Below are positions 1-12,100 of a stretch of 64,000 bases of DNA, in pieces. Origin of the DNA: Gymnorhina tibicen (Eukaryota; Chordata; Aves; Passeriformes; Artamidae); the NCBI GenBank assembly GCA_013399875.1, contig VXAZ01007995.1, positions 997,556-1,061,555 on the forward strand, written 5' to 3'. Both the position numbers and the translations under genes were made by a program. The notes under the pieces were generated by a model. The model worked only from the letters and a program-made list of their open reading frames with translations. It searched no databases and was not told the DNA's origin. Position 1 is the first letter of the stretch; the number at the start of each line of letters is the position of its first letter.

Positions 1-398
1 CTCCTACCCCCCGTTAGTGTTTTTGACCTGCACAAGGACCTGCTTCAGGACTGTGAGCTACTGATGAGTTTTTCCTGGCTTCTTATCAGTAAGAGGAATT
101 AACAGGATTTTCTCTGCAGCCTGTGGCTTAGATGAAAAAAGACTTGGTTCTCCTTAATGTCTTCACTGTATTATTAAATTTAGCTAAAGCTGGCCAGCAA
201 GTTGAAGAGTTAGAGAAGGACTGGAGAAACAGGCAGAGGGGTTGACTGTGTCTGTGCACTGCAACTCCTCACTTCAGGAAGTGCTAAAGGAACTGGGAGG
301 TGTGAGAGGTTCTGGCTGAACTGCCACGTTCACTGCTGTGCTCCAGCCACCTGCAGCACAATAGGTAAAAACATTGCTCAAGGACAGAGTCACCTCAC
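1..398 (-). other. PRPF38A intron 6 (partial)
   Basis: This stretch follows the exon-6 donor at 398-397. I looked for RS-repeat codons on the minus strand to place the next exon and found none, so it is read as intron continuing past the window edge. The small ORFs here lack recognisable sequence. The other PRPF38A introns (512-1029, 1141-1288, 1375-1523, 1646-2162 and 2323-2407) also show nothing beyond splice signals. Confidence 0.7.
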
Positions 399-2537
399 CT
401 CCTTGGAGACCTGCTCCGGCTCCGCCTGTACCGCACCACCGGAGATCTGCGGGGTTTGTCCAGGTCCCTGTAGCCCCTTCTGCGGTGGTCAGGAGATGGG
501 ATCCGTTCCAGCTGGAAACAAGTGGGGGGAGGGGCTGTAAGTCTTGTTTCAGCAAGGTTTTAAGATTTCTGAACAATTACTATAAATTGCAAAAGTCATG
601 CGGCCAAGCTTCCCCATCCTCAAGTATTTCACGTTCAGGAGTGAGTGGTACGGCCCAAAACTGCCAACTGGAAATTCAAACAGCCACTTCTCACAGTGTT
701 GGTTCTGAAGAAGTACAGCAGCACTGACTGATGGTCTCAGGACCTTCCATCATCACCTTTAGTTCTCTCCTTTACATGTGCGTGCAAAACAGTTTCTCTA
801 AATATGCTTAACACAGAACAGATACAGATTTGTTCACTTCAAGAGACAGAAAAACTTGACAACTGCTTCAGGCTCTAAGTCCTCACAAGCTGCTTATATG
901 AAAATACGTTATATGGGGAGGTACGAGTTGCCAGCAGCCTCCTGGCACCTCCCCTCAGATATTTGTCATATTAAAGTGTTCTAAAGCGGTTCAGCTTTAA
1001 CTATCCCTTTCTAAAAACAGTTCACCAACCTTTTCATCTTCTTCCTCCTCCTCCTCACTAGATTCTACGTCATCCATGTCTTCTTCCAGAGCACTAACAC
1101 GAGGCTCAAGTTGCTCAGCTTCTTCCAGAACGTACCGTTTCTAGGAGAAATTGCAATTTTATTCAACATAACCCAAGTAAGAACAAACACCTAAGGAGGC
1201 AACCATAGCTCATACAACAAGCCAGCAGCCAATACAGCTACTGAACTTGATGCAGTTAGGAATTCCGTAACCATCTACATTTCCCAACCTGCAGTCGAGG
1301 CAGGATGATGTCACAAACACGTTCCTCATGGAGTAGCTCATCAATAAATTCATCCACATGCATCAGCTCGAATTCTGGGGTTGAAAAATAGCATTTAAAA
1401 GAAAGAAAATTAACACTAGAGGCTAAAGTAAAGCTGAAACACTTCAGACAACTTCTGTCAACTGGGCTGGTTATGCCACAATTTTAAAAATTTATATTGC
1501 TAAATAGAAGTAAGAGTGTTTACCTCCGTTTCTGTTCTGACTTTTAATTTTCCGATAGTCATTGTACAGTGGTTCCAGGTACTTGTAGCAATCGATGGCA
1601 GTGCCTGTCAGTCTCATGTACAGTGCTCCAAGCATTCGGACATACCTGAAAAGGAAACCTTTTCATGGATCTCGGCTTCCTGCACACTTAGCAGTTTGGA
1701 TAAAAAAACTTTTTCCCATAAGTTTCTGAGGAAAATCTGTATACTAGCCAGAATACACAACCATTTAGATTTCCTCCATCACTTTCTCAATAATACCAAA
1801 AAACATACATATACTTTACATATATAATGTTTGTATGGGGGCATTATCACTGACAAAGATGGAAGAAATACTGAAGAAAAAGTAGATTAACATGAATCCC
1901 TTAATCCAGCTCGTTCCAAATACTTCAAGCAGAGTTTATCATCAAAGAGAGCACATGCCACAAAGATGAGCCCTTTCAACAGACCAGGTGACAAGGAGAG
2001 CACTCTTGAAAGCAAGAAGAAAAGCGTGGTTTTGAGCAAGCACAGTTTATCAGGGCCCACTGGGAGCTAAACCTTGCACTGAGGTTTCCCTGGTTGTTTT
2101 GGGCACTTTCCCTCGGTGCAACAACCCCAACAGAGAAAAAAAAAAATCACACTACAGCTTACTTAAAGTCCTCGTTTTTTATGAACTCCACGATGATGTC
2201 CTTCTCGGGCTGGATCTGCAGCATCTTCAGCGTCAGGCACAAGAAGGGCGTGGGTTTAATGTTCCCTCCATAGATGCCCCCCATGTACTTCAGCTCCATG
2301 GCCTTGTCCACCACCAGCTCGGCTGCGAGAAGGACGGGCCGGGCCGTCAGCACAGGCTCCTCCCGGACCCCCCGGCCCGGCCCGGCCCGGCCTCCCGCCC
2401 GCCATACCCGTGAGGCCGAAACACTCCTCCTTCCAGTACTTGGACTCGTAGATGCGGGTGCGGATGATCTTCTCCACCAGGTACTGCGGGTTGGTGCCGT
2501 GGATGCTGTGCGCGTCCTTCCCCGTGCGGTTGGCCAT
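399..2537 (-). CDS. PRPF38A: PRPF38A, pre-mRNA-splicing factor 38A (first six coding exons, 3' end outside window)
   Basis: PRP38 family protein of the spliceosomal B complex, needed for activation before the first splicing step; nuclear. Coding exons on the minus strand are 2537-2408, 2322-2163, 1645-1524, 1374-1289, 1140-1030 and 511-399. All introns are GT-AG and the frame is kept throughout, giving 240 complete codons. The protein starts MANRTGKDAHSIHGTNPQYL. The PRP38 domain fills roughly residues 1-180, followed by an acidic stretch (ESSEEEEEEDEK) and the start of an RS region (RYRRSRSRSPRR) at the last exon. The human protein has about 312 residues, so some 70 RS-rich residues are missing off the left edge. 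The ATG at 2537 has a strong context (GCCATGG). Intron 1 is only 85 nt and GC-rich. The gene shares its promoter with ORC1. The identification is secure because residues match the human protein almost one to one. Confidence 0.97.
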
Positions 2538-2699
2538 GGCGGCCGCTGCACAGCCCCGCCGGCCGCTCCGAACTCAGCCCCTCTCAGCCCCGCTCCCGTG
2601 AGGGGCCGCGCCGCTTTCCGCTTCCGCCTGCGGGGCGGGGCCGCCGCCACCGCCTCCCCTGCGGGCGCCCGGCACAAACATGGCGGGGCCGCGCCTCTG

Positions 2700-2779
2700 C
2701 CCGCCCCGCGCGCGCCGCCGGGGGCGGGGCTCCGCGAGCGCTTTGGCGCGAAGTTCCATCGCGGCGCCGGCGGGACGAG
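2700..2779 (+). other. ORC1: ORC1 non-coding exon 1 (5' limit unknown)
   Basis: A donor, GACGAG|GTGAGC, follows base 2779 in the CpG island. The next acceptor in the right place is TTGTTTCAG at 3623-3631, just before the coding exon. This gives a short untranslated first exon, as in other vertebrate ORC1 genes. The left limit given here is only a guess, since the start site cannot be seen. Confidence 0.55.
2742..2752. promoter_or_regulatory. E2F-type site in the ORC1 promoter
   Basis: TTTGGCGCGAA fits the E2F consensus TTTSSCGC on the plus strand and, overlapping it, TTCGCGCC on the minus strand. It lies about 30 bases upstream of the first-exon donor (GAG|GTGAGC, exon end 2779), so close to the probable start site. 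Human ORC1 is a known E2F target induced at G1/S, so a conserved role is a reasonable inference. Confidence 0.75.
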
Positions 2780-2841
2780 GTGAGCTGGGGCCGTGAGGGG
2801 GGGACAGGGGGGAAAGTGCTCATGGTGTGGGTGACCGCGCA

Positions 2842-2985
2842 TTGGGACAGGCTGCCCAGGGAGGCTGGGCACTCTCCCTTGCTAGAGATATCCCGCAACG
2901 GTCCGGACGCGATGCTGTGCAATGTCCTTTAGGACGACCCTGCTGGAGCGGGGAGGTGGGACCGGATGAAGCGCTGCGATCTCTC
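2842..2985 (+). mobile_element. CR1 LINE 3' fragment in ORC1 intron 1
   Basis: The stretch starts with GGGACAGGCTGCCCAGGGAG and continues through a CTCTCCCTTGCTAGAGATAT-type block and a GGACGCGATGCTGTGCAA block to GACCCTGCTGGAGCGGGGAG. This order matches the remembered sense strand of the avian CR1 3' region. It is diverged and lacks the terminal 8-mer repeat. It lies only about 60 bases downstream of the ORC1 first exon. Confidence 0.7.
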
Positions 2986-3297
2986 CTAGCCTCACTGGCT
3001 CCGTGAGGGGATCGGGCGGTTTAGGGGCTCTGTAAGGGGCTCTGGTGGGCTAGGGGTGGTGTGAGGGGCTGTGGCGGGTTAGCGGCTCTGTGGTGCTGCC
3101 GAAGCCGCTCGGTGCCCCTCAGCGTGTCCCGCCCGGCGCACAGTGGCCCCTCAGCCGCCATGTGCCGCCCGGGCTGGGGCGATGAACGGCCCTGGGGACT
3201 GAGTGTGGCTTTTCTCTGAGTTTCCAGACGAAAATTCTTACTTAGGGAAAAGAAAAAAAAAGAATTAAAAACCAAAAGGAAACCATAAAAATTAAGT

Positions 3298-3308
3298 GAA
3301 AGTGAAAC
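3298..3308 (+). promoter_or_regulatory. ISRE-like motif in ORC1 intron 1
   Basis: GAAAGTGAAAC exactly matches the interferon-response core GAAANNGAAAC. It is followed at once by a CpG-rich stretch (about 3308-3410) containing GGGGCGGGC. No transcript evidence is available; function is inference only. Confidence 0.4.
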
Positions 3309-3647
3309 GTCTGTGACGGTCTCACCCGGCTCGCAGCAAGGTTCGGTCGCCCCGGGGCGGGCAGCCGGCCCCGCCATGGCGGTGAGGGCCGGGGAGCCGC
3401 GGGGGAATGGAAAAGGAATTGAAGAACAGTTCGCTACTAAATATCTTCTTTTTTTTCTTCAACCCTCGGGGAGGGGTGTCTGGGGCTTTGGGGAAGGTGG
3501 GCTTCTCTGTGTCAACCACCACGTTCTTCATGCACGCCGAAAGAATTGATAGCAGTTCTGTGTATCTTCCCAGCTTTCCTTTTTTGTTGTTTTTAAATAA
3601 TAATCCAAAAGTGCTTGTTTATTTGTTTCAGCTTTTCCTTGGGAATC

Positions 3648-6120
3648 ATGAACACTCGGCAGCAAAGCAAGCTTATCTACTCCTGGTATGGAAAACCCAT
3701 GAGCTCGGACAGAAAGCTGAGGACTTCCCAGTACAAGTAAGTAACATTTATTTCTGTCTTGCTCAGGGAAACTTAATCAGTGAATGTTCCTTTACCTTTC
3801 TGACATCGTTTAGGTTAACATGGCAGTCAGTGACAGTATGAGTAAGGTTTTGAGCATTTTGTTGTGGCACTGTATGTATATAAAAAAAGCATTTAACTAA
3901 ATCTGTGAGTAAGTTTTAACTAATTGAACTGCATATGAAAGCTTCTAATCAGGGAACTAAGTTGTAAGCATTGCAAGGAGGGGCATAACTAACTGTAAAG
4001 TTGACAGGACGTCAGGCTTAATGATATACGAATTATGAAGAATATGAAATTCTCTTAATCTTCCTGTGTGTGTCACTTTTTAGGGGGATCCTTATTACAT
4101 CAGAAAGCAGCAGAACAGAAACCTGTATACAACTTGGTGACTTTATTTTAGTAGAAGGGGTGAATGCAGATCAGCCTTATGTGGCACAGCTCATGGATTT
4201 ATATGAAGATGGTAAGACAAATAAAAACTTTCTGTCTGAGAAGTTTTAAAATGTTTTAAAGTTACCTTTTTCAGGGGGGTGTTGCTAGCATTAACACTAT
4301 GTCGCTGGCCTAATTTATTAAGAAAATTAAGCTTTGGTAATCACTGCATTTGTATTCACATGCTCCCCCAAATATTTGGGACTGATGGCTAATTTCAGCT
4401 GAATTTGATACCTAAATGGAAAGTTTAGGCACATTGTAATTTTTAAAGTCTTTTAACATAATTGTCTAATTTAAAAGCAATGGTTCTTGAGGAAGACAGT
4501 GTGAGCTCTTGCTTTGTTTAGAGATTGGAGAATCCAAATGGAGCAAGAGCACTGCAGCCCTGAAATTTGCATCTCATTGGACATCAGGCAGTTTAACAAT
4601 AAAGCACAAGGCTGAATAAATGGGACTTGTTACTTCTGTCCCTTGTCGAAGTGCTTGTTTATACAGAGACAGATATGAAAAGATAAATCATGAGTGATAC
4701 AAAAACTGTCTGAGTCTGAATTGGGAGCTACTCATTGGCTAGATCTGATTTCTTTGAACAGCTTTTGTTCTTTCTGTGCCATCATAATAATGCTTTGAGG
4801 GTTTTTAATTTTCTTTACCTTTTTTAAAATATAAATACATATAATTCCAGTTTATTTATTTACTAATGCACTTTTTTGTAGCACAACTGAATATTCCTTT
4901 CATGCTGGAATGAAACCCATGAAACTTCCTTAAACACAACGTGTTTCGTCAGCAATATTCCCTGGTTTGTCAGCCAGTGAAAAAATCATTTCTGGCTTCT
5001 GAAAGTACTGTGGCATTACAAATAATGTCCTAAAATTTCTCAGTTCTCCTTTTATGCTGCTACTTTTAGGTAGCAGGGTTTGAGGAGATCACATCTATGC
5101 AAATAAGGAACCTCTTTGTTTGTGATAGGGAACTGGTGGTCTGGAGCTGGTCTCCAGGTATTTTTGTGATTGACACCCTGTGCAGGTATTACCTTAGCCC
5201 TTAAAATTCTCAACTCAGACATTTTAATTTAGCATAGAAAATGGGAATTGCAGTCTCTTATCTGATGCTTTCTCACCTGTGTCCAGGGAGGATTTCTACC
5301 CTTGCTGGCTTTTCAGCTGAAGTCTGGCAGTATTTGTGGCACATTAAAATTCTTGATGCTCCCTGACTTTCTTTCCTTGTTGCAGGTGCTCAGCACAAAC
5401 GTGCAGTTGTGCAGTGGTTCTGTCGTTTGGAGGAGATACCTCAGAACAAACGGAAGCTACTTAAAAGGGAGGTTTCTGCCCAGGAGGTGTTTTTCGATCA
5501 AGTTCTTGGTTATGACACCGATATAGCTGCAGAGACCATTATTAAAAGCATCGTGGTATGTACTGCAACCCTTTTACACAGGGAGGGAAGAAAGAAACAG
5601 CAACAGCCCTGTAGTATAAATTAGTAACTAAGGATTGCACGAGTTGCAGTAATAAGATCTGTGAATAGAAAATAGCTGAATTCTAAATTAACAGTAAATG
5701 TTAATGTATGTGTGTTTTGGTATTTTGTGTTTTTGCAGGTATTACCACTACATCTGGGTGAGGAGCTGCCTATTATTACATTAAACAAGGAACAAACTTT
5801 CTATGTCAAACAGTCTTGGGATGGGAAGTGCTTTAAGGTTTTGTCCCCGGACACATTCTCTAAGCTGAAAGAAGCTAACAAGAAAAGAGGTGTCATCACA
5901 AACTCTTCAAAAGCATTTATTCCTTCAGACATCCTTACACCTGTGAAAAAAGAGACTGGGAGTGTTGTTCGGAGTGCCACAAAATCAAAAAACATTGATA
6001 TGGGAATAGAATCAAAACATTCTGCTTCCAAGTCCTCCCTTGCTAAGGAGAGGCATTCTCAAAGAGTGGCTAATAATGACATCAAAACCCCAACAGCAAG
6101 GAAGAAGCTGGAGTTAAACA
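3648..6120 (+). other. ORC1: ORC1 exons 2-5: BAH domain
   Basis: Codons 1-257. The BAH fold covers about residues 10-170, with landmark peptides [12 protein letters not shown] (44-55), [10 protein letters not shown] (61-70), [10 protein letters not shown] (81-90) and [13 protein letters not shown] (118-130). In mammals this domain reads H4K20me2 through an aromatic cage. Here Y62 and W83 are retained, but the segment equivalent to human WYDY is FDQV (109-112), with Y115 nearby. After about residue 170 the exon-5 product turns hydrophilic and S/T/K-rich ([18 protein letters not shown]). Confidence 0.9.
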
Positions 6121-9100
6121 GTATGTATATGGCAATTATTCTGTCCATTCAGTAGTTCTGAGTGGGATATGGTTTTGCTTTTCCATTTTGGGTAGTTCAA
6201 ACAATTGTAACATTCAACATCAATATTTTTAGTTACCTTGTTCAGGCTTTGGGATCAGCCTAAGCCTTGTGGGCACATCAGTTTGTCTTGTCTGTTTCAA
6301 GCACTCTACTGCTTATATCAACTGCTGCTGCAAATGCTTTATTTGCATCTGATAAATCTAAATTAAAGTGCTGGTTGACTGAAATGCTATCAATCAGCCT
6401 AACTTGACCTCAGAATGCCCCACTTTCTTTAATCTCCTGACTAATTGTGCACTACAGTGTTTACATTGAGCTGGTTGAATAAGCACATTCAATCCTGTGT
6501 AACATGCAGTATTTTCAACATGGAACCTGAACAAAGTTGCAAGTGATGGAGGTGGGTTAGAAAATTGAAAAAATCTGTGTGTCTTCTGTTTAGTGATTTT
6601 TTAGGAGGACATGCCTTCTAGTGACCCAGTTCCTTGTTCCTGGAGTGAAATGCCCATCTGCTTTCATTTAAACTACAGTCACTGAGCTAGTTGTACCATG
6701 TCTTCTGAAAGTTAACCAAGCTGGCCACATTGAAGCCTGACGAAAGTTCATTTTGCTTTTCATTTCTAGGTCCTACAAGATCTAAAGGCAGGATCCTGGG
6801 ATGTGAAGTTTTGGATCTTTTGGATGATGACTGTGATGCCGTAGCACCATCAGCCACGAAAAGAAAAGTGAAATTTACAAGTGAAATATTAGGCTCACCA
6901 CCAAAGATCCCCTGCAGCAATGATAAGTCCAAGGCAACGTCTGAGACTGCAGAGCCATGTCAGAGGTTCATTGACACACTACGATTGTCCCCCTACACTA
7001 AAGTCAAAGATTTCCGTGAAGAGGACAAGAATCTTCATGGGAGAGATGACAATCTATCGTAAGTAATTTTTATCATTATTTTTGCTTGGGATTTCTATTT
7101 GTATGAAGCTCTCTTAAAACACATTTATTAAAGACTTCTGGAGAGAAAAGTGGGTGAAGTCTCTGCATGTGCCATGTTTTGCCTGTTAGAACAAGGAGAG
7201 AAGGGGGAGAGCCTCAGCAGTGACAAGTGCAACTGTGGTGAAGCTTTAGAAAACGTTACTTGGAGATGAATGAATGATCAGGGAGATCCAAAGAGGAACT
7301 GACTTTCCATATGGAAAAGCAGTTCGTGGTTCCAGCAACAGAGAGATGATGTTGGAAATGGGAATGGTGAGATGATATGAAAAGAAATTGAAGCCATGTT
7401 GATCATTGTTCTCACAATGATTGTACCCATCAACATGGATGAAAATCTGTTTCCCTGCACTCCATAATCAAGGCTCAGATGTGCCCTACTTGTGACAAGT
7501 GTTGAGGGATGCTGGACTGTAGAGAGAGGTTTCATTGGCCTGAGGAGAATCCTCATGAGAACTGTATGTATACTTTTCATGCTACTTTTTATGTTGAGAA
7601 GAAATACAAACTCAAAAAGCACAACTATTCAAGTATATCTTCACACAGTCTTTTAAAATGGCGTAAACTGGGGCAGGAGAAGGACAGAACAGACTGTTGT
7701 GCAAAATGTTGCAAGAAGCCAGAAACCAGTCGTTTTCCTCCTTTCCAAGAGTAAAGATGTGGATACAACTAACAGAATTTGCACTTTTTTGTCACTTACA
7801 ATATAGTGTGAAAATGTTTACCTTTCATTGGTAAGGTAATGGCATTTCAGTAGTATTTAGAGATCTAAAAAAAAACTTCTAGGAACTGTCAACAAATAAT
7901 AAAAGCATCTGTAATTTGTCTAATTTTGTACTTTGAACCAGTAGGAAAGTTGTGTAGTGACACTAAAATGTTTCAGTGGCAGGGATGAAGAAGCACCCAA
8001 GAAGACAACCAAGGAATATCAAAGCACAAAAAGAAAAATACATTCCAAAGGGCAGATCAAAGAGATGCCCAAAAGAAATAATTTTTTCGTAGCTTTCTCT
8101 TAAGAAAAAAATAGGCAAAAAACCCCACCTATCAAATAAAACCACAGCTGTTTTGAGCCCCTGTCCCTTCAGTTCAGCAGTGCAAAATACAGCAAATATT
8201 TCGTTTTTCTTGGCAAAGATGTATTGAAGACACGGTGCAAGAGGGGGGAAACTCTGCTGCCAGCATCCATGCCATAGCCAATCTGTAAATAACAAATAAG
8301 AATTCATGCTGGATTGACAGTGGTAACAATTGAGCCTGAAGTTTGAAAGGCCTTCTCTGTGTCTTTGCAAGTGTGATGCAAAGAGAGGGAATACAACCAG
8401 CTTTGTGTTCTTTCTTTACAGTTTAGTTGGATATCAGAAACCGAGCAGCCAGAGCCCTGTGTTGACCCCTCGTTCTCGCAGAACATGTGCACAGAAAACA
8501 AGTGCTCTCATTGCAGAGCAGATCAGGTAAACCCTGCAGCCATGATCTCCTGTTCGGATTGCTGTGGATAACTTGAAGCCTTGAGAGCTTGTCTGGCTTA
8601 ATACTGAAATGGAAATGGTTCTAAAAGCACAGCTTAATTGCAGTTGGAGTAAAAACTGGTTTATGTTCAGAAACATAAAGCTGACTCATGGTGTTCTTCA
8701 GAAAACTGACTTCCTTTAAACCAGTCTGTTAAAAAGCCATGGAAAATTAGCAGCTGAAGTGGAAAACACATTGGATTACAAGAACTACAGAAAAAGCTGA
8801 AAGTGTACAAATACTGCTCTATGATGTGTAGAGTTGTCTGTATTTTTTTTAAAGCTCAAATTATTTCTGTTTCCTATAGCATGTTGGACCAGGAAGGTTT
8901 TCTGTCTGACTCTGACAGTTCCTACTCTTCAAGTAGCGAGGAAGAGGAGGATGATGATGTGCCCTGTACACCAGAAAAGAAAACTAAATCCAGCATAATA
9001 TTCAGCACCCCAAAATCTTCAAGGAAGCCTGCAGCTCACACTCCTGCAAAGACACCGAAGAAAACTGTAAGGTTCCATTTTATAAGAGCTATTTTTATTA

Positions 9101-12100
9101 TTTCTGAGCCAGTTATTTGAATGCTTGATGCCTGTGTGCCACAGTTACGTATCTGAACCCCTTAGCTTTTAATGAAGCATTATCTGGATCAGTTTAATCT
9201 TTGGTATGAGTAGGTTATGCAAATGTATAAGCCATTTGCATGTTGTGAATATTGTGACAATATTGATCCGAAAACTGTAGCCTAAACAGGGAAGATACTG
9301 GCTTGGATGCTGTTTCTTAAGAACCAGATCATTTTGTAACACAGCACTTCAGAAGAGGACTAACAACTCAAAAATTCTTCAGACAGTTAAAATTTGTAAT
9401 TGTCACCACCCCCTTTCCAGCTTCCTTTTTCTCTTAGGAAGAAAACACCATAAGGCTTGTTTGGTAATTCCCTGTGTAAATACTGGTTCTCAGTTCATCT
9501 TGTACTCTGTAATGTTTGGGAAACTCGTATCAATGATTTGTTTCCAACAGAAATTGCTGTTTGTAGAAAATCTGCTTGAGGTTGTCATTTCTCTTTGCAG
9601 CCTTTACCAAGAACACCCAGAACACCCCGGAATGCAACTCCGGAAATTCCCAGGCGCATCCAGGCAGCCCAGGAGCCAGCCAGTGCACTGGAAGAAGCCA
9701 GATTAAGGTAATGTGTGCTCAGGAAAAGAATCTTTTTTTGCATCAGGTGTGCGTAGTAGTAGGCTGTGCTGAAATGGGGAATGCCATCTTTACCATGTAG
9801 AATAAAACAGGTAAAAATGCTTGGTGTTCTGATACAAGAAGAGCATTCAGTATTTTACAATACAATACTAGATTTACAAATACTGGTAGTATTTACGATA
9901 CTACTTTCACAATTTTAGATTATTTTAACCAGTCCATGCTAAGTTCTTCAGAATTAGGTATCTTTATTCTGTGCAATATTAGAAAAACAAAGATCCTCTG
10001 ATTAGCTGTAGATTGTAAAGGTACAATGTTTGTCTCTTCTTGGTGTATGAAAAAGCTTTACAGGTATCACTGTAGACCTTCACAGTGGGAAGAAAAAAAA
10101 AAGGCATTCAGGACTTACTCTTTCAAACTGGGTTTTAGTTCTCTGTTTCCTATGAGCAGTCTCTCCTGTTTTATCCTACCTGTGCACTGATTCACAAATA
10201 GTTTGTGAATTAAAACCGATGGATCTTCATTGCTGCATAAATTAAGAGCACACAGAGAGAGACTAGGTTATTTCTTTTGGGATACTTGACATTGATGCTC
10301 AGACTTAAAAGTATGTAAGAGAGATTTGAAAAACTCCACACAGGAGGAAGGTGAGCATCTGGCTGTTTGTTTGCATCAGTTCTTCAGAGAGAACTGCAAT
10401 TTTAATTTTCTTTTTTTTTTTTTTAAATTCAAAGGCTGCATGTTTCTGCTATCCCAGAATCTCTGCCTTGTCGTGAGGAAGAATTCCAGGATATCTATAA
10501 CTTTGTGGAAAGCAAACTTATTGATGGTACAGGAGGGTGAGTTTGGCAAGACTGTAACCAAGATAACATCTGCCTGTGGCACAACAGCAGTGAGATGATA
10601 TATTTTTACTTTATATTTGTTACTTGTATTTAAAAAGTTATCATCATTTAAAGTTCCTCGTTCAGTTTTCCTGGTGTTTTTCTTCCTTAAGTGGTGTTGT
10701 GCATAGAAATAATGTGGGCTTCTTTATTCTACAGATTCACTTTAAAGACCAAAATATAACTAGTCAATTTTCAATGTCTGAGAAACTATTTATTTTTTTT
10801 AGAAGAGGTAAATTACATTTATAAAATATTTTAGGTTGTTAAATGCTTTAGTAATAATAAAAATCCTGATGATCCTTCAGTGTGTTATGTCCCAGCTCGC
10901 AAATAAAGTAAGATACAGGGAATTGCCTGAAGTGACAGAGGAGTATTCAAGACTGGTGTCTGAGGTCAGGAATTCCAGCTCATTAATCCCAAGGGTGTTA
11001 CCATTTTGCTCAGGCTGCTGAAGAGGTGTTCTCCTTTCATAGGTGCATGTACATTTCTGGAGTGCCTGGAACAGGTAAAACTGCAACTGTTCATGAAGTA
11101 ATTCGATGTCTTCAGCAAGCTGCAGAAAATGATGAACTGCCACCATTCCAGTTTGTGGAGATCAATGGCATGAAGCTGACAGACCCTCACCAAGCCTACG
11201 TGCAGATATTAGAGGTAAGTAAAGGCTTTTCAGTGGCTCCTGGGTTTGAAAGAAGAGCTGTTACACTTTACCATCAGATCCTTGATATGTTACAGTATTC
11301 AAGGGACTTATTAGTACTTCCAGGTCCCTCCAAGAGACTGTGTGCTTTTATCTTAGAGCAGGTTAGAAAATAATTAACTTAAGGCCTTAGCCAACTTCTT
11401 GAATTGTTTTGCTTTCTGCTGCATAAGGGTAATGGCTGAGAAATAGCCTGGTTTATTGTATCTGCTCATCTAAAAAATATCTAAACCAGCTTTGTATATT
11501 TTCCCATTGTGTAACTTTTTCTGCACATCTGCTTAAGCAGCTACTAAGGTGACAACTTTGAAAGTCAGTGTAGCAGTAGAATAATTACTGGGGGGTCTTA
11601 ACGGTTAATTGGTCAGTCATAATAGAAATTCAGCTAAAGAGAGGCTGTCTCTGTCAACAAAAGTGTATTTCTGATATCCATGACAAACCAGTCTGCAGGA
11701 TCCATCTGGGACTACTGACTGTGTTTGTGTTGTATGGGTGGGAATTAATCTGCTGAGGACTGGATTAAGATCACCCAGTAGGCATTAGACAGTAACTGCT
11801 CAAAAGCTTTCTCAGTCTAGGCTAACTTTAAACCAGTGACCTGGAAATTAAATAGTTTCCTGAAGCATCTGTTCCATTTCAATATAAACTTCTGCTCCAT
11901 TTATTTAAGTTTGACATCATCTTTCTGAGCAGGGAGTGGCACACATCAGTGTTTAATGTCCCTATCCCCATAGTTGGGAGTTAAATTTGCATATTTGCAT
12001 CCTTTGCTCAAACCAGCTGAGACAGTGTCTTGCTGAGGGATTTGCTGAGACCAGGCCACTGTGTTTCTTTAGCATAGTGAGAGGCTTCCTGACAATTACC

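Larger units (their letters stand above)
2538..2779. promoter_or_regulatory. Divergent CpG-rich promoter shared by PRPF38A and ORC1
   Basis: Only about 240 bases separate the PRPF38A start codon from the end of the presumed non-coding first exon of ORC1. The sequence is very rich in C, G and CpG and has no evident TATA box. GC boxes of the form GGGGCGGGG lie at 2632-2640 and 2721-2729, ETS-like CTTCCG at 2621-2626, and an E2F-type site at 2742-2752. Head-to-head housekeeping promoters of this kind are common in vertebrates. The start sites themselves cannot be read from sequence. Confidence 0.85.

Noticed and set aside
2159..2872. 237-codon minus-strand ORF over the promoter
   Set aside because: It runs through PRPF38A exon 2, intron 1 and the CpG island. 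GC-rich DNA has few stops, and correct splicing gives the known protein instead.
3376..3381. Alternative ORC1 first coding exon (ATGGCG followed by GTGAGG)
   Set aside because: Splicing to the next acceptor puts it out of frame with ORC1.
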